The notes under the pieces were generated by a model that searched no databases, was not told the DNA's origin, and saw nothing but the letters and a program-made list of their open reading frames with translations. A stretch of DNA of 64,000 bases from Pseudomonas viridiflava. Lineage in GTDB: Bacteria > Pseudomonadota > Gammaproteobacteria > Pseudomonadales > Pseudomonadaceae. A program made the translations under genes and the position numbers. The stretch lies in assembly GCF_900601905.1 (NCBI RefSeq), contig NZ_UWFA01000289.1:1-64000 (forward strand). The letters run 5' to 3'. Below are positions 36,892 to 46,503 of the stretch, piece after piece (position 1 is the first letter of the stretch; every line of letters starts with the position of its first letter).

Positions 36892-39387
36892 TCAGGGTGC
36901 GTCGACGGATTCAGGTTCAGCGGCTTCTTCGGAATGCAGCGCCACCTGTCGAATCGACAAGCGAATATCTGCGGGTAGCACGCGTTTGGCGGCGCCTTCG
37001 GCCAGCTCGCCCAGCAGCGGGTGGTAGCTGAGCTTACCGGCGCCATCCTTGCGCAGCACCCCGAGGTCCAGCAGCGTCTGGATGAAGTGGCGGAACAGGC
37101 TTTTATCGAAGAATTCAGGCGCGTTCAGGCCGTGCAGAATCGACAGGCGCTGAGCCATGATCGTGCACAGGTCTTCCAGTTCTTCAGCGCTCAGGGTTTT
37201 CTGTCCGCTGTTGAGCAGCAGGGCGATCGCCATGTAGAAACGCTGCAAGGTTTGCGCGATGACCTTCGACAGCAGCGTCAGCAGCACGAACTCACGGGAA
37301 CTGGGCGCCGGGCGCAGATACACGTTGTTCTCGAAACGCAGCAGACCCTGTTCGACGAACGCGGCGAGCCATTGATCCACGACCTCGTCCAGCTCGTTGA
37401 GCGGCCAGCGAATGAACAGTTCCGATTGCAGGTAGGGATACAGCGCGCGGGTGTAGCGCAGGATCTGTTCGCGGCTCATGCGCGACGAGCTCTGAAAGAA
37501 ACTCGCCAGTAACGATGGCAGCGCGAAAATATGCAGGACGTTGTTGCGGTAGTAGGTCATCAGGACTGCGTTCTGCTCATCCAGATACAGAATCTTGCCC
37601 AGTGCGTCTTTCTGCTCCGACAGCAGGTCCATGCCTTTTACATGCTCGATCAGTGCCCGGCCATCGCCCTCGGGGAGCGTGGTGTGCGCTGAGTAAGGCA
37701 CGCGACGCAGCAGCGTCAGGTACAAATCCAGCACGCGTTCCATGGCCTGATCGTCCAGGGCCAGACGCTGGGTGGACAACAGCGCCACCGCCACCAGATT
37801 GACCGGGTTGATTGCCGCCGCTTCGTTGAGGTGTTGAGCCACACGCTCGCCGAGGCGGTTGGTGGTTTCGTTGAGCCAGGCCGGTTTGAATTGCGGGCCG
37901 TGTTGCTGCTCGCGCCAATCCGGTTGCTCGCTGTCGAGAAACTCGGCCAGCTTGATTGGCTCGCCGAAATTCACCGAAACCTGTCCGAAACGCTGCTTGA
38001 GAGCGCCGATGACTTTGAAGATGTCGAAGATCGATTCTTTTTTCTTCGTCGCGCCGCGCAATTCACCCAGGTACGTGCGGCCTTCCAGGACGCGTTCGTA
38101 ACCGATGTACACCGGCACGAAAACGATCGGCATCCGTGAATTACGCAGGAAGCTGCGCAAGGTTATCGCCAGCATGCCGGGCTTGGGTTGCAGCATGCGC
38201 CCGGTACGCGAGCGACCGCCTTCGACGAAATACTCGACCGGAAAGCCCTTGGTGAACAGTGTGTGCAGGTATTCGTTGAACACCGCGCTGTACAGCGGGT
38301 TGCCCTTGAAGGTGCGGCGCATGAAAAACGCGCCGCCGCGGCGCAGCAGGCTGCCGATCACTGGCATGTTCAGGTTGATGCCCGCCGCGATATGCGGTGG
38401 CGTCAGGCCATTGCGAAACAGCAGATAGGAAAGCAGCAGGTAGTCGATGTGGCTGCGATGGCAGGGCACGTAGATCACTTCGTGACCCTGGGCAACGTCC
38501 TGGACGCCTTCGATATGGCTGACCTTGATCCCGTCGTAGATCTTGTTCCAGAGCCAGCTGAGCACCACTTCCAGAAAACGAATCGCTGAATAGGTGTAGT
38601 CCGAAGCGATTTCATTGCCATAGCGCAGTGCCTGTTCCCGGGCTTTGGCTTCGGGAATTTTCTCCCGCTCGGCTTCTTCAAGGATTGCCTGCTTGACCAG
38701 CGGTTCGTCCAGCAGGCCTTTGACCAGGTTGCGCCGGTGCGAGACGTCCGGGCCGATCACCGCGGTTTTGAGATTGCGGAAGTGGGTGCGCAATACGCGC
38801 TGGGTCATGCGCAGCGTCAGCTCATGACCCTTGTTTTCGTTGATCAGATCCCGCAAATGGATAGGCGCCGAGAACTGCACGCGCGTCTTGCGGCCCAGAA
38901 TCAGGATGCTCACCAGTCGTCGCAGGCGGCCCGTGACGGCCCAGCTATCGGCGAACAGCAGCTTCCACGGACTGGATTCACGATCTGGCGACTGGCCCCA
39001 GAACACGCTGACCGGGATGATCTGCGCATCTTCGGCAGCGCTCTGGCTGACCGCGCTGACCAGCCGCTCAAGGGTTGGTGGCGCGCCGCGTTTGTCGTGA
39101 CGGCCCAGCCAGTCCGGCGAGGGCGTCAGGTAGAAGTACGCCGCAGGCTCTATCAGGTCGCCCACCGACACTGGCAGGATCGGGCGCGGCAAGCCAGCCT
39201 TGCGGCATTCCGTATCGATCACCGCCAGATCGCTCATGGACGGCGATTGCAGGGCGTAAAACACCGGGCGACTGCGGTCCAGATTGAGCGTGAAAGACGA
39301 TTGGTTGATGGTTTCGGAACGAACCCAGAGGTACAGCAAACGACGCACTGTACCGAACACAAGACGGCGCAACGGAGAACGGGTCAT
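36892..39387 (-). CDS. plsB: Glycerol-3-phosphate acyltransferase
   Basis: Adds the first acyl chain to glycerol-3-phosphate at the inner membrane, committing to phospholipid synthesis. The 831 residues match the gamma-proteobacterial PlsB length. The acyltransferase block is clear: [18 protein letters not shown] (HxxxxD near residue 307), [29 protein letters not shown] and the later [16 protein letters not shown] 39387 begins [12 protein letters not shown]; the 31-residue upstream extension lies in a less coding-like stretch and is rejected. Confidence 0.95.
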   Translation of the reverse strand: MTRSPLRRLVFGTVRRLLYLWVRSETINQSSFTLNLDRSRPVFYALQSPSMSDLAVIDTECRKAGLPRPILPVSVGDLIEPAAYFYLTPSPDWLGRHDKRGAPPTLERLVSAVSQSAAEDAQIIPVSVFWGQSPDRESSPWKLLFADSWAVTGRLRRLVSILILGRKTRVQFSAPIHLRDLINENKGHELTLRMTQRVLRTHFRNLKTAVIGPDVSHRRNLVKGLLDEPLVKQAILEEAEREKIPEAKAREQALRYGNEIASDYTYSAIRFLEVVLSWLWNKIYDGIKVSHIEGVQDVAQGHEVIYVPCHRSHIDYLLLSYLLFRNGLTPPHIAAGINLNMPVIGSLLRRGGAFFMRRTFKGNPLYSAVFNEYLHTLFTKGFPVEYFVEGGRSRTGRMLQPKPGMLAITLRSFLRNSRMPIVFVPVYIGYERVLEGRTYLGELRGATKKKESIFDIFKVIGALKQRFGQVSVNFGEPIKLAEFLDSEQPDWREQQHGPQFKPAWLNETTNRLGERVAQHLNEAAAINPVNLVAVALLSTQRLALDDQAMERVLDLYLTLLRRVPYSAHTTLPEGDGRALIEHVKGMDLLSEQKDALGKILYLDEQNAVLMTYYRNNVLHIFALPSLLASFFQSSSRMSREQILRYTRALYPYLQSELFIRWPLNELDEVVDQWLAAFVEQGLLRFENNVYLRPAPSSREFVLLTLLSKVIAQTLQRFYMAIALLLNSGQKTLSAEELEDLCTIMAQRLSILHGLNAPEFFDKSLFRHFIQTLLDLGVLRKDGAGKLSYHPLLGELAEGAAKRVLPADIRLSIRQVALHSEEAAEPESVDAP

Positions 39388-39487
39388 ACGGCTTCTGCAA
39401 AAAAGGGGCGGCGCCCGCGAGGCGGGTAGTGTGCCGCATCTGGGATGTATCGGCAAAAGGGCCGCTACTACAGGGTTCACTCAGTCC

Positions 39488-39575
39488 GTTGGAGCGAGGC
39501 TTGCCCGCGAATCAGCCGATGCGGTTTGCCAGAAACACCACGTCACCGTTCTTCGCGGGCAAGCCCGGCTCCAAC
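39488..39575. repeat. REP doublet
   Basis: GTTGGAGCGAGGCTTGCCCG at the left and CGGGCAAGCCCGGCTCCAAC at the right, inverted. Same subtype as the copies at 15-206 and 19799-19885, including the CACCACGTCA-like centre. It lies in the gap between plsB and the small gene at 39628. Confidence 0.88.
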
Positions 39576-39627
39576 AGAAAAAAAAGCGCTATCGGTGTAG
39601 GGTGTTTGCCCCGGAGTTGGGTCAGGA

Positions 39628-40005
39628 CTACGCCGTCTTCCAGGTAATCTCTTCCTCACCATCGGCGCTGATACGCATCCAGCGGTCGGCGGTTTCGTCG
39701 CTTTCTTCTTCAACCCAGGTGCCGGGCGCGCAGCGCACTTCAACATTGAGGGCGGCGAAGGCGGCGCGGGCGCAGGCGATGTCGTCTTCCCATGGCGTGT
39801 TGTCGCTGTCCAGATGCAGGCTATTCCACTTGCCCACGGCTTTGGGCAGCCAGGTCACCGGCACGTTGCCCGCCTTGCATTTCCAGGTCTGGCCTTTTTG
39901 TACCCAGTCACTGCACGTACCCACGGCATCGCCGAGCCAGGCGGCGATCGCCTTGTGGTCGACGTCAGTGTCTTTCAGGTAAATCTCGATATCGGGTTGG
40001 CGCAT
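39628..40005 (-). CDS. Conserved hypothetical protein
   Basis: A 125-residue soluble, acidic protein with four Cys spread through it and a C-terminal acidic tail (ESDETADRWMRISADGEEEI). The opening MRQPDIEIYLKDTDVDHKAI is typical of a cytoplasmic protein and there is no signal peptide. I do not recognise a domain. It lies beside rlmA-dapE; I recall a similar gene next to rrmA in P. aeruginosa (PA1160). Cys positions could be structural. Confidence 0.65.
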   Translation of the reverse strand: MRQPDIEIYLKDTDVDHKAIAAWLGDAVGTCSDWVQKGQTWKCKAGNVPVTWLPKAVGKWNSLHLDSDNTPWEDDIACARAAFAALNVEVRCAPGTWVEEESDETADRWMRISADGEEEITWKTA

Positions 40006-40082
40006 GGATGCCTCGTCAGAAAGTGAAAAAATCCATTCGCGGATTCAGTCGGATGCTCTGCACAGAGCATCTTCGTCGTTCG

Positions 40083-40892
40083 TTATTGCAATACGAAATA
40101 ATCGTAGCGCATGGAAACCGTGACCTCGAAAGGTTCTGCCTGCTCGATGACCTGGGCCCGGCGCTCAGCACTGGCACGCCAGCCGTGGGGCGTCATGGCC
40201 AGCAGATTGGCGCGAGCCTGGCCGTCAATCAGGGTCAGTTTGAAGCGCAGGGTCTCGCTGTGCGAAAGCAGCATGCCATGCGGCACCAAGGCCAGGTGTT
40301 TGTCATCCGCATAGTCGCGCACTTCGTCGTACAGCCGTTCGCGCAGCTCCATCAAATGCTCGCTGGTCGGACCGACCCGCATCAACCCGCCACCCGGGGT
40401 CAGCAGACGCTTGGCTTCGTTCCAGTCCAGCGGGCTGAAGACGCTGGCCAGAAACTGGCAGCTGGCGTCCGCCAATGGCACGCGGGCCATGCTGGCAATC
40501 AACCAGCTCAGCTTCGGGTTGCGGCGGCAGGCACGCTTGACCGCTTCCCGGGAAATATCCAGGGCGTAGCCATCGGCATCCGGCAAAGCTTCGGCGATCT
40601 GCGCGGTGTAATAACCCTCGCCGCAGCCGATGTCCAGCCAGCGCGCAGGGGCGCGTTCAGCGGCCAGTTCAGCCAGGCGTCTGGCAACCGGTGCGTAATG
40701 GCCCGCGTTAAGGAAGTCTCGACGCGCTTCGACCATCGCCTGATTGTCGCCAGGGTCACGGCTGTTCTTGTGCTGCACGGGCAACAGGTTCAGGTAACCC
40801 TGACGCGCACGGTCAAAGCGATGGTTGGCCGGGCAGGCCACACCGTTGTCCACCGCAGTGAGCGGGGCAGAGCAGATCGGACAGGTCAGCAT
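40083..40892 (-). CDS. rlmA: RlmA, 23S rRNA (guanine-745-N1) methyltransferase
   Basis: Methylates G745 of 23S rRNA. The N-terminal zinc-binding module shows CPICSAPL and a later C-x-x-NH (ACPANHRFDRARQGYLNLL), and the SAM-binding motif I is WLDIGCGEGYYTAQIAE. The 269 residues fit RlmA(I). Its ATG overlaps the dapE stop in an ATGA, so the two are translationally coupled. The cold-shock gene that I recall near this pair in other pseudomonads is not present. Confidence 0.9.
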   Translation of the reverse strand: MLTCPICSAPLTAVDNGVACPANHRFDRARQGYLNLLPVQHKNSRDPGDNQAMVEARRDFLNAGHYAPVARRLAELAAERAPARWLDIGCGEGYYTAQIAEALPDADGYALDISREAVKRACRRNPKLSWLIASMARVPLADASCQFLASVFSPLDWNEAKRLLTPGGGLMRVGPTSEHLMELRERLYDEVRDYADDKHLALVPHGMLLSHSETLRFKLTLIDGQARANLLAMTPHGWRASAERRAQVIEQAEPFEVTVSMRYDYFVLQ

Positions 40893-42043
40893 CAGGCGAG
40901 CAACTTGACCAGAGTCTGGTAGTAGATCTCGGTCAGCACGTCGAGATCGCTGGCCAGGATGCGTTCGTTGACCTGGTGAATGGTCGCGTTGACCGGGCCC
41001 AGTTCGACGACTTGAGTACCCAGGGTGGCGATGAATCGCCCATCAGACGTCCCGCCGCTGGTGGACGCTTTAGTCTCGCGGCCGGTAACCGCTCTGATAC
41101 TTGCTGAAACTGCGTCGAGCAGATCCCCTGGCTCGGTGAGGAAGGGCAAGCCGGACAGCGCCCAGTCCACATGCCAGTCCAGGCCGTGCTTGTCGAGGAT
41201 GGTTGCCACCCGCTGTTGCAGGCCTTCGACCGTGGATTCGGTGGAGAAGCGGAAGTTGAACACCGCCACCAGGTCGCCGGGGATCACATTGGTCGCGCCA
41301 GTGCCCGAGTTCAGGTTGGAAATCTGGAAGCTGGTGGGCGGGAAGAAATCATTGCCTTCGTCCCAATGCTCGGCGGCGAGTTCAGCCAGTGCCGGGGCGG
41401 CCAGATGAATCGGGTTGCGGGCCAGATGCGGGTAAGCCACATGGCCTTGCTTGCCGCGCACGGTCAGGGTTGCCCCCAGCGAACCGCGACGGCCGTTTTT
41501 CACCACGTCGCCGACCAGCGTGGTACTCGACGGCTCGCCGACAATGCACCAGTCCAGACGCTCGTTACGTTCGCGTAAACGCTCGACCACCGCTTTGGTG
41601 CCGTGGTGAGCGGGGCCTTCTTCGTCGCTGGTGATCAGAAACGTGACCTTGCCCCTGTGGTTCGGATGCTCGCCGACAAAACGCTCGGCAGCCACCAGCA
41701 TCGCGGCCAGGCTGCCTTTCATGTCCGCGGCACCGCGGCCACACAACATGCCGTGTTCATCAATCAGCGCATCGAAAGGATCGTTCTGCCAGGCCTGTAC
41801 CGGACCGGTCGGCACCACGTCAGTGTGCCCGGCGAAGCACAGCACCGGACCTTCGTTGTTGCCATGGCTGGCCCAGAAATTATCAACATCCTCGATGCGC
41901 ATCGGCTCCAGCTTGAAGCCCGCGTCGCCAAGGCGTTGCATCATCACCGCCTGGCAGTCGGCATCGATGGGCGTGACCGAAGGACGACGGATCAGGTCGC
42001 AGGCGAGTTGCAGCGTGGGCGAAAGGTCGGCTGGGGCCGTCAT
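40892..42043 (-). CDS. dapE: Succinyl-diaminopimelate desuccinylase
   Basis: Zinc peptidase-family enzyme that releases LL-diaminopimelate for lysine and peptidoglycan. Metal ligands are visible in [12 protein letters not shown] (His) and [15 protein letters not shown] (Asp), with the catalytic Glu in [14 protein letters not shown] and a late ligand His in [11 protein letters not shown]. The 383 residues match the family. ATG 42043 has GGAG upstream; a TTG two codons earlier is a weaker alternative. Confidence 0.95.
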   Translation of the reverse strand: MTAPADLSPTLQLACDLIRRPSVTPIDADCQAVMMQRLGDAGFKLEPMRIEDVDNFWASHGNNEGPVLCFAGHTDVVPTGPVQAWQNDPFDALIDEHGMLCGRGAADMKGSLAAMLVAAERFVGEHPNHRGKVTFLITSDEEGPAHHGTKAVVERLRERNERLDWCIVGEPSSTTLVGDVVKNGRRGSLGATLTVRGKQGHVAYPHLARNPIHLAAPALAELAAEHWDEGNDFFPPTSFQISNLNSGTGATNVIPGDLVAVFNFRFSTESTVEGLQQRVATILDKHGLDWHVDWALSGLPFLTEPGDLLDAVSASIRAVTGRETKASTSGGTSDGRFIATLGTQVVELGPVNATIHQVNERILASDLDVLTEIYYQTLVKLLA

Positions 42044-42603
42044 GAACAAAAACTCCGTTGAAAGCGCGGATAGTCCCGTGGCACAGGGATCTTACGAGTG
42101 CGCGAAAAAGGCGCCTATCTTAAAGCAAAACGGCGAGGGGAGGCCGTGGTTTAGTGATGTGGGGGGGCTCCTTCGACCTATTAGGCTGCTGCGCGCGAGC
42201 TCTGGTGACCCAGTTTTGCCAATGGATTGACGTGATCTATTGCCCTCCCAAAATTTTCGGTCTCAAGAACCCTCACCTGCGTATGTGGTTGATGGCATGA
42301 CAGTGAGGTCTCAAAGCGGGTATCTATTAGAAAGCGGTATAGGTTGTGTCCATTTTTTAAAGTCAGACCAGTCGAGTCAGACTCAGGAAAGACAAAAAAA
42401 GTAACGAAATTTCCTATATAAATTACGGAACGGTCTGGCATTTTTTATTTTGCTGAATCTGCATACTTGCTGAGCTATCTGCTGAAGATGCACCAAATAT
42501 CTAGCGTTTCTGCGCAATACCCAACTCAAGGTTCTTGCGATCTAGAAGGTATTTCGTCGGAAAGTGTATTTTGAGTTGTAGGAATTTTCGATGTGGGTAG
42601 GGG
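42044..42603. other. AT-rich gap with no convincing gene
   Basis: This 560-bp stretch upstream of dapE is markedly richer in A and T than the neighbours, especially after 42240. A reverse-strand ORF of 86 codons (42181-42441) has no ribosome-binding site, and a second reverse ORF (42501-42695) is likewise unsupported. A run of seven G occurs at 42161-42167. The dapE promoter is expected near 42060-42120 but no clear hexamers were found. It may be decayed transferred DNA. Confidence 0.6.
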
Positions 42604-42876
42604 TTGCCAGAAAACCAATATGGAGCAGGCGATCCGTTGGCGGACCGTTTTACCAAAATCTCGCCCTGGCAGGAATGTGCACAAGGCACAGGCATGGGGG
42701 GGAACGTCCGTTATCACGACTGCAGGGTTATAAGTACCCAAGGACCGTCAAATATATCTGCACTAGGTGCCCCTACACCTGGGGTGTTTTACTCTGTAAG
42801 TAATATTGATGTGCTACATATGCAAGCTGAAAATATCTGCAGTAATATCATGGTGTTAGGTAGTGAGGCTCTGTGA
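42604..42876 (+). CDS. Possible small ORF, coupled to the AbrB gene
   Basis: Ninety codons ending in a TGA that overlaps the GTG of the next gene (GTGA, 42873-42876), an arrangement typical of real coupled genes. The product (ending NIDVLHMQAENICSNIMVLG) has no recognised domain and no signal peptide. The start is a TTG without a good ribosome-binding site, so it may instead be the 3' end of a truncated gene. A seven-G run (42696-42702) lies inside it. Listed as uncertain. Confidence 0.3.
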   Translation: MPENQYGAGDPLADRFTKISPWQECAQGTGMGGNVRYHDCRVISTQGPSNISALGAPTPGVFYSVSNIDVLHMQAENICSNIMVLGSEAL

Positions 42877-43898
42877 AAACTTTATTACTCTGTCTGACTG
42901 CTGCTGGGGTGGGTTCGTTTTTAGAGTTTTTATCTGTGCCCCAAGGGCTTCTCCTCGGTTCATTAATAGCCTCTGCTCTACTCATCTGCATGCTAAACAT
43001 ATCGCCCTCCCTACGATTTGGGCTCGGATACGTCCAAGTCGTGCTGGGAATCTCTACCGGTTTAGCCTTTGAATCATGGGTCGGGCTGGATGCGCCTGAG
43101 ATTTTACCCAGCTTCTGCTTCCTGCTGGTGTGCTTAGCTATGCAGATGGCACTGGGCGTATTCTGGTTGCAAAGGGTTGAACGTTGGAACTCCAAAGATG
43201 CTTGGCTGGGTGTATATCCTGGGGCTCTCGCGGCAGTTTTCGAACTGCTTGAATCCGAGCGAGCTTCAAACAAAGTGATGGTCATTCAGGTGGCGCGACT
43301 GTTATCGATCACACTGATAGTTAGTTTATGCGTGTCCGCGCCAGCTACCGTAGTGACAAGTGAACACGTCCAGTTGGATATTCAGACTGCTATGTGGGCA
43401 GTGTCACTCGTCCTATTGTGTCTTTTATCTGGTCGCCTGCTATCAGTAATCGGCGTTCCAGCCCCATTCATGCTCACGGCCATTATTTTGACGGGCATAT
43501 ATCTAAAACTGGGATATCTGCAAGGATTCAGAGTCCCGCGATGGGCGGTTGATCTGGCAGCAATCATTCTTGGGGTGTTAATAGGCGCAAAATTCAAAGG
43601 CATTGCGCCAATGGAGTTCTTTCGTCACGGACGGGCCGGATTGGTCTCAGTGATATTGATGCTTCTGACTGCCGGGGCGTTTGCAGGTGTAGCAGGATGG
43701 GCTCTGGATAGCGATCCTTTTACCTTATGGATGGCGTATATGCCCGGAGCCATTGAAACCGTTGCCATAGTCGCTTTCAGTGGAGGGCTTAACGTCGTAT
43801 TTATCCTTTCTCACCATCTCTTGCGGATGCTCTTGTTGCATAGTGCTCCCGCGTTGATCGTTCTGGCGCGGCAAATGCGTAAGCGTAAAAATGGCTGA
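42873..43898 (+). CDS. AbrB-family membrane protein
   Basis: A 341-residue integral membrane protein with about eight to ten hydrophobic segments in two related halves. Diagnostic features include the duplicated GxxGxxxG-type glycine patterns (SVPQGLLLGSLIASALL and GVPAPFMLTAIILTG) and the MPGAIETVAIVAF segment near the C-terminus, typical of the AbrB (ammonia monooxygenase-like) transporter family. It is not the Bacillus AbrB regulator. Substrate unknown. The codon use is unlike its neighbours, with many TTA, CTA and ATA codons and lower G+C, suggesting acquisition. GTG start overlaps the preceding stop. Confidence 0.78.
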   Translation: MKTLLLCLTAAGVGSFLEFLSVPQGLLLGSLIASALLICMLNISPSLRFGLGYVQVVLGISTGLAFESWVGLDAPEILPSFCFLLVCLAMQMALGVFWLQRVERWNSKDAWLGVYPGALAAVFELLESERASNKVMVIQVARLLSITLIVSLCVSAPATVVTSEHVQLDIQTAMWAVSLVLLCLLSGRLLSVIGVPAPFMLTAIILTGIYLKLGYLQGFRVPRWAVDLAAIILGVLIGAKFKGIAPMEFFRHGRAGLVSVILMLLTAGAFAGVAGWALDSDPFTLWMAYMPGAIETVAIVAFSGGLNVVFILSHHLLRMLLLHSAPALIVLARQMRKRKNG

Positions 43899-43977
43899 AT
43901 GAGGACTCATTAATCCTTACCCGCACACTTTCTGACCAATTACCCACCATCAGGATGCTCTAAACCGCGCGAAGCCC

Positions 43978-43983
43978 TATAAT
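43978..43983 (+). promoter_or_regulatory. tcdA -10 element
   Basis: A perfect TATAAT 27 bp before the tcdA ATG. No good -35 is seen at 17 bp, so only the -10 is called. Confidence 0.45.
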
Positions 43984-44009
43984 GCGCGCCGGTTTTTGGG
44001 GTATTGGTC

Positions 44010-44855
44010 ATGAGTTCAGAAGATCCGCGTTTTGCTGGCATCGCCCGTCTGTACGGCATTGAAGGCCTGGACCGCTTGCGCGCGGCCCATGTGGCCGTGG
44101 TGGGTATCGGCGGCGTTGGGTCTTGGGCGGCGGAAGCCATGGCGCGTTGTGGCGTGGGCGAGATTTCCCTGTTTGACCTGGACGACGTGTGTGTCAGCAA
44201 CAGCAATCGTCAGCTGCATGCTTTGGACAGCACAGTTGGCCGCCCCAAGGTCGAGGTGATGGCTGAACGCCTGCGGGCGATCAACCCGGATTGCGTGGTG
44301 CATGCCGTCGCTGATTTCGTCACCCGTGACACCATGGCCGAGTACATCACCCCGGATCTGGACTGCGTGCTGGACTGCATCGATGCAGTCAATGCCAAGG
44401 CAGCGTTGATTGCCTGGTGCAAGCGCCGCAAGATCCAGATCATCACCACGGGCGGCGCGGGCGGGCAGATTGATCCGACGCTGATTCAAGTCTGCGACCT
44501 GAACCGCACGTTCAACGATCCGCTGGCCTCGAAAGTCCGTTCGACCTTGCGTCGCGACTATGGCTTTTCCCGAACCATGAACCGCCACTACAGCGTGCCC
44601 TGCGTGTTCTCCACCGAGCAACTGCGCTATCCGAAACCGGACGGCAGCATTTGCCTGCAGAAGAGTTTTGTCGGGGACGGGGTCAAGCTGGACTGCGCTG
44701 GTGGTTTCGGTGCAGTGATGATGGTGACCGCGACGTTCGGGATGGTCGCGGCTACCAAGGCAGTCGACAAAATCGTGGCGGGAGTGCGTCGCCCATCCGA
44801 GCGGGCCAAGCCGGTTTCAGTACCGCCGCCTCAGGCTTTGTCAGCCGCTAACTGA
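44010..44855 (+). CDS. tcdA: TcdA (CsdL), tRNA threonylcarbamoyladenosine dehydratase
   Basis: E1-like enzyme that cyclises t6A37 to ct6A, working with CsdA and CsdE. The ThiF-type nucleotide-binding motif VVGIGGVGSWAAEAMAR is near the N-terminus, with the adenylation region DLDDVCVSNSNRQLHAL. Cys residues for sulfur-relay contact are present (e.g. CVFSTEQ). ATG 44010 with GGGG upstream; a TTG two codons before is an alternative. It is convergent with csdE and overlaps it by 25 bp at the 3' ends. Confidence 0.93.
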   Translation: MSSEDPRFAGIARLYGIEGLDRLRAAHVAVVGIGGVGSWAAEAMARCGVGEISLFDLDDVCVSNSNRQLHALDSTVGRPKVEVMAERLRAINPDCVVHAVADFVTRDTMAEYITPDLDCVLDCIDAVNAKAALIAWCKRRKIQIITTGGAGGQIDPTLIQVCDLNRTFNDPLASKVRSTLRRDYGFSRTMNRHYSVPCVFSTEQLRYPKPDGSICLQKSFVGDGVKLDCAGGFGAVMMVTATFGMVAATKAVDKIVAGVRRPSERAKPVSVPPPQALSAAN

Positions 44856-45244
44856 CGCATCTTTTGCAACACCGCGTTCAGGCCGTTGCTGCGCGAAGGC
44901 GACAACTGGCGGCTCAGGCCTAGCTGACTGAACCAGTCGGGCAAATCAACTTGCTGAAGTTCTTCTGCTGACAAACCGTTGACCCGCGCCAGCAGAAGCG
45001 CCACCAGACCGCGGATCATCCGCGCATCACTGGCGGCGCGAAACTGCCAGTGGCCATCGCTCATGTCGCCCAGCAACCAGACCTTGCTTTCACAGCCGTG
45101 GACGAGGTTCTGGTCAGACTTCTCGTCGTCGGTCAGCGCAGGCAAACGCTCGCCCCATTGCATCAGCAATCGGGCGCGCTGTTCCCAGCTCTGCGGCTGA
45201 CTAAAGGTGTTCAAGGCGATTTGTGCATCGGCTGGCAGGCTCAT
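44831..45244 (-). CDS. csdE: CsdE, SufE-family sulfur acceptor
   Basis: Accepts sulfur from CsdA. The 137-residue protein has the SufE fold markers and the acceptor Cys in NLVHGCESKVWLLGD. Its ATG overlaps the csdA stop in an ATGA, showing coupled translation. The 3' end overlaps the end of tcdA, the third member of the csd system, on the other strand. Confidence 0.92.
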   Translation of the reverse strand: MSLPADAQIALNTFSQPQSWEQRARLLMQWGERLPALTDDEKSDQNLVHGCESKVWLLGDMSDGHWQFRAASDARMIRGLVALLLARVNGLSAEELQQVDLPDWFSQLGLSRQLSPSRSNGLNAVLQKMRQLAADKA

Positions 45245-46446
45245 CGCAACAACTCCAGAGCCTGATCCAGCGCATTGAAAAAGTGCTGCAAATCACTTTC
45301 GTCGTTATACAACGCCAAAGACACCCGAATCGCGCCCGGCAAGCCAAGGCTTTTCAGCAGCGGCATTGCGCAGTGATGCCCGGCCCGCACGGCGATACCT
45401 TGCTCGGTAAGCAGGTGCGCAAGATCCGCATTGTGCACGTTCTGGACAACGAAGCTCACCAGCGCCAGCTGCGGTTGCCCCACCACTTGAATGCCGACCC
45501 TGTGCTGCAGGCCATCGAGCAGCATGGAGTGCAGACGCGCTTCGTGTTCCAGTACTGCGGACTGATCAAGACCGTTCAAGTAATCCAGCGTCGCGCCTAG
45601 CCCGATCACACTGGCGATGGGTGGCGTGCCCGCTTCAAAGCCCAGCGGCGCAGGGCGGAATCTGGCTTGCTGGTAATCGGTGGTCAGGACCATCTCGCCG
45701 CCAAACTGCCACGGTTGCAGGCGCGCCAGGGCTTCGTTGCGCCCGTAAAGCACGCCGACACCTTCCGGGCCGTACAGCTTGTGACTGGAAAATACATAAA
45801 AATCGCAGCCCAGCGCCTGCACGTCATGCCGACCATGCACCACGCCCTGAGCGCCATCAACCACGGTCAATGCGCCATGAGCACTGGCCAACGCCAGCAA
45901 CTCAGGCAGCGGCTGCCAGGCACCCAGCACGTTGGACAGCTGGCTGACGGCCAGCAAGCGAGTGCGCTCGTTGATCAGCAGTGCAGCGGCGTCCAGGTCA
46001 ATCAGGCCTTGGTTGTTCAGCGGCAGCACGACCAGTTTCAAATCGTTGCGCAACGCCAGTTGCTGCCAGGGCAACAGGTTGGCGTGGTGCTCCAGGGCGC
46101 TGATGACAATTTCGTCCCCAGCGGCAAACTCCTGCTCAAGCCCATAGGCCAGCAGATTGAGCGCGGAGGTCGCGCCATGGGTGAAGATGATCTGGCCGGC
46201 TTCACCGGCATTGAGCCAGTGGGCAACCTTGCTGCGGCTGTCCTCGAAGGCCTGGGTCGCCTGAGCGCCCGGCAAATGCTGGGCGCGATGAACGTTGGCT
46301 GCGCCATTGACGTAGTAATGGTTCAGGGCGTCGAGCAGAGCTTGAGGCTTTTGCGTAGTGGCGGCGTTGTCCAGATAGGTCTGGCCTTGCCGTTGCAGGG
46401 CGTCGATGGCTGGAAAGTCAGCGCGCCAGGGAGAAGAGAGGGGCAT
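45241..46446 (-). CDS. csdA: CsdA, cysteine desulfurase
   Basis: PLP enzyme releasing sulfur from cysteine (cysteine sulfinate desulfinase type). The PLP lysine is in FSSHKLYGPEGVGVLYG, with DNAATTQKP near the N-terminus and the mobile-loop Cys in RAGHHCAMPLL. The 401 residues fit the class II (SufS/CsdA) size. Coupled to csdE. Confidence 0.93.
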   Translation of the reverse strand: MPLSSPWRADFPAIDALQRQGQTYLDNAATTQKPQALLDALNHYYVNGAANVHRAQHLPGAQATQAFEDSRSKVAHWLNAGEAGQIIFTHGATSALNLLAYGLEQEFAAGDEIVISALEHHANLLPWQQLALRNDLKLVVLPLNNQGLIDLDAAALLINERTRLLAVSQLSNVLGAWQPLPELLALASAHGALTVVDGAQGVVHGRHDVQALGCDFYVFSSHKLYGPEGVGVLYGRNEALARLQPWQFGGEMVLTTDYQQARFRPAPLGFEAGTPPIASVIGLGATLDYLNGLDQSAVLEHEARLHSMLLDGLQHRVGIQVVGQPQLALVSFVVQNVHNADLAHLLTEQGIAVRAGHHCAMPLLKSLGLPGAIRVSLALYNDESDLQHFFNALDQALELLR

Positions 46447-46503
46447 TGGCTATGACTCGGTGAGTCAGGCCCGACCCTGAGGTCGGACCCGATGCAGCAT
46501 CGA

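Noticed and set aside
42181..42441. Reverse ORF of 86 codons in the AT-rich gap
   Set aside because: Plausible composition but no ribosome-binding site, no domain and no coupled neighbour; kept only as part of the gap description.
42696..42702. G7 tract as a phase-variation switch
   Set aside because: It lies in an ORF that is itself doubtful, and a G7 run is short for phase variation; noted only within the ORF finding.
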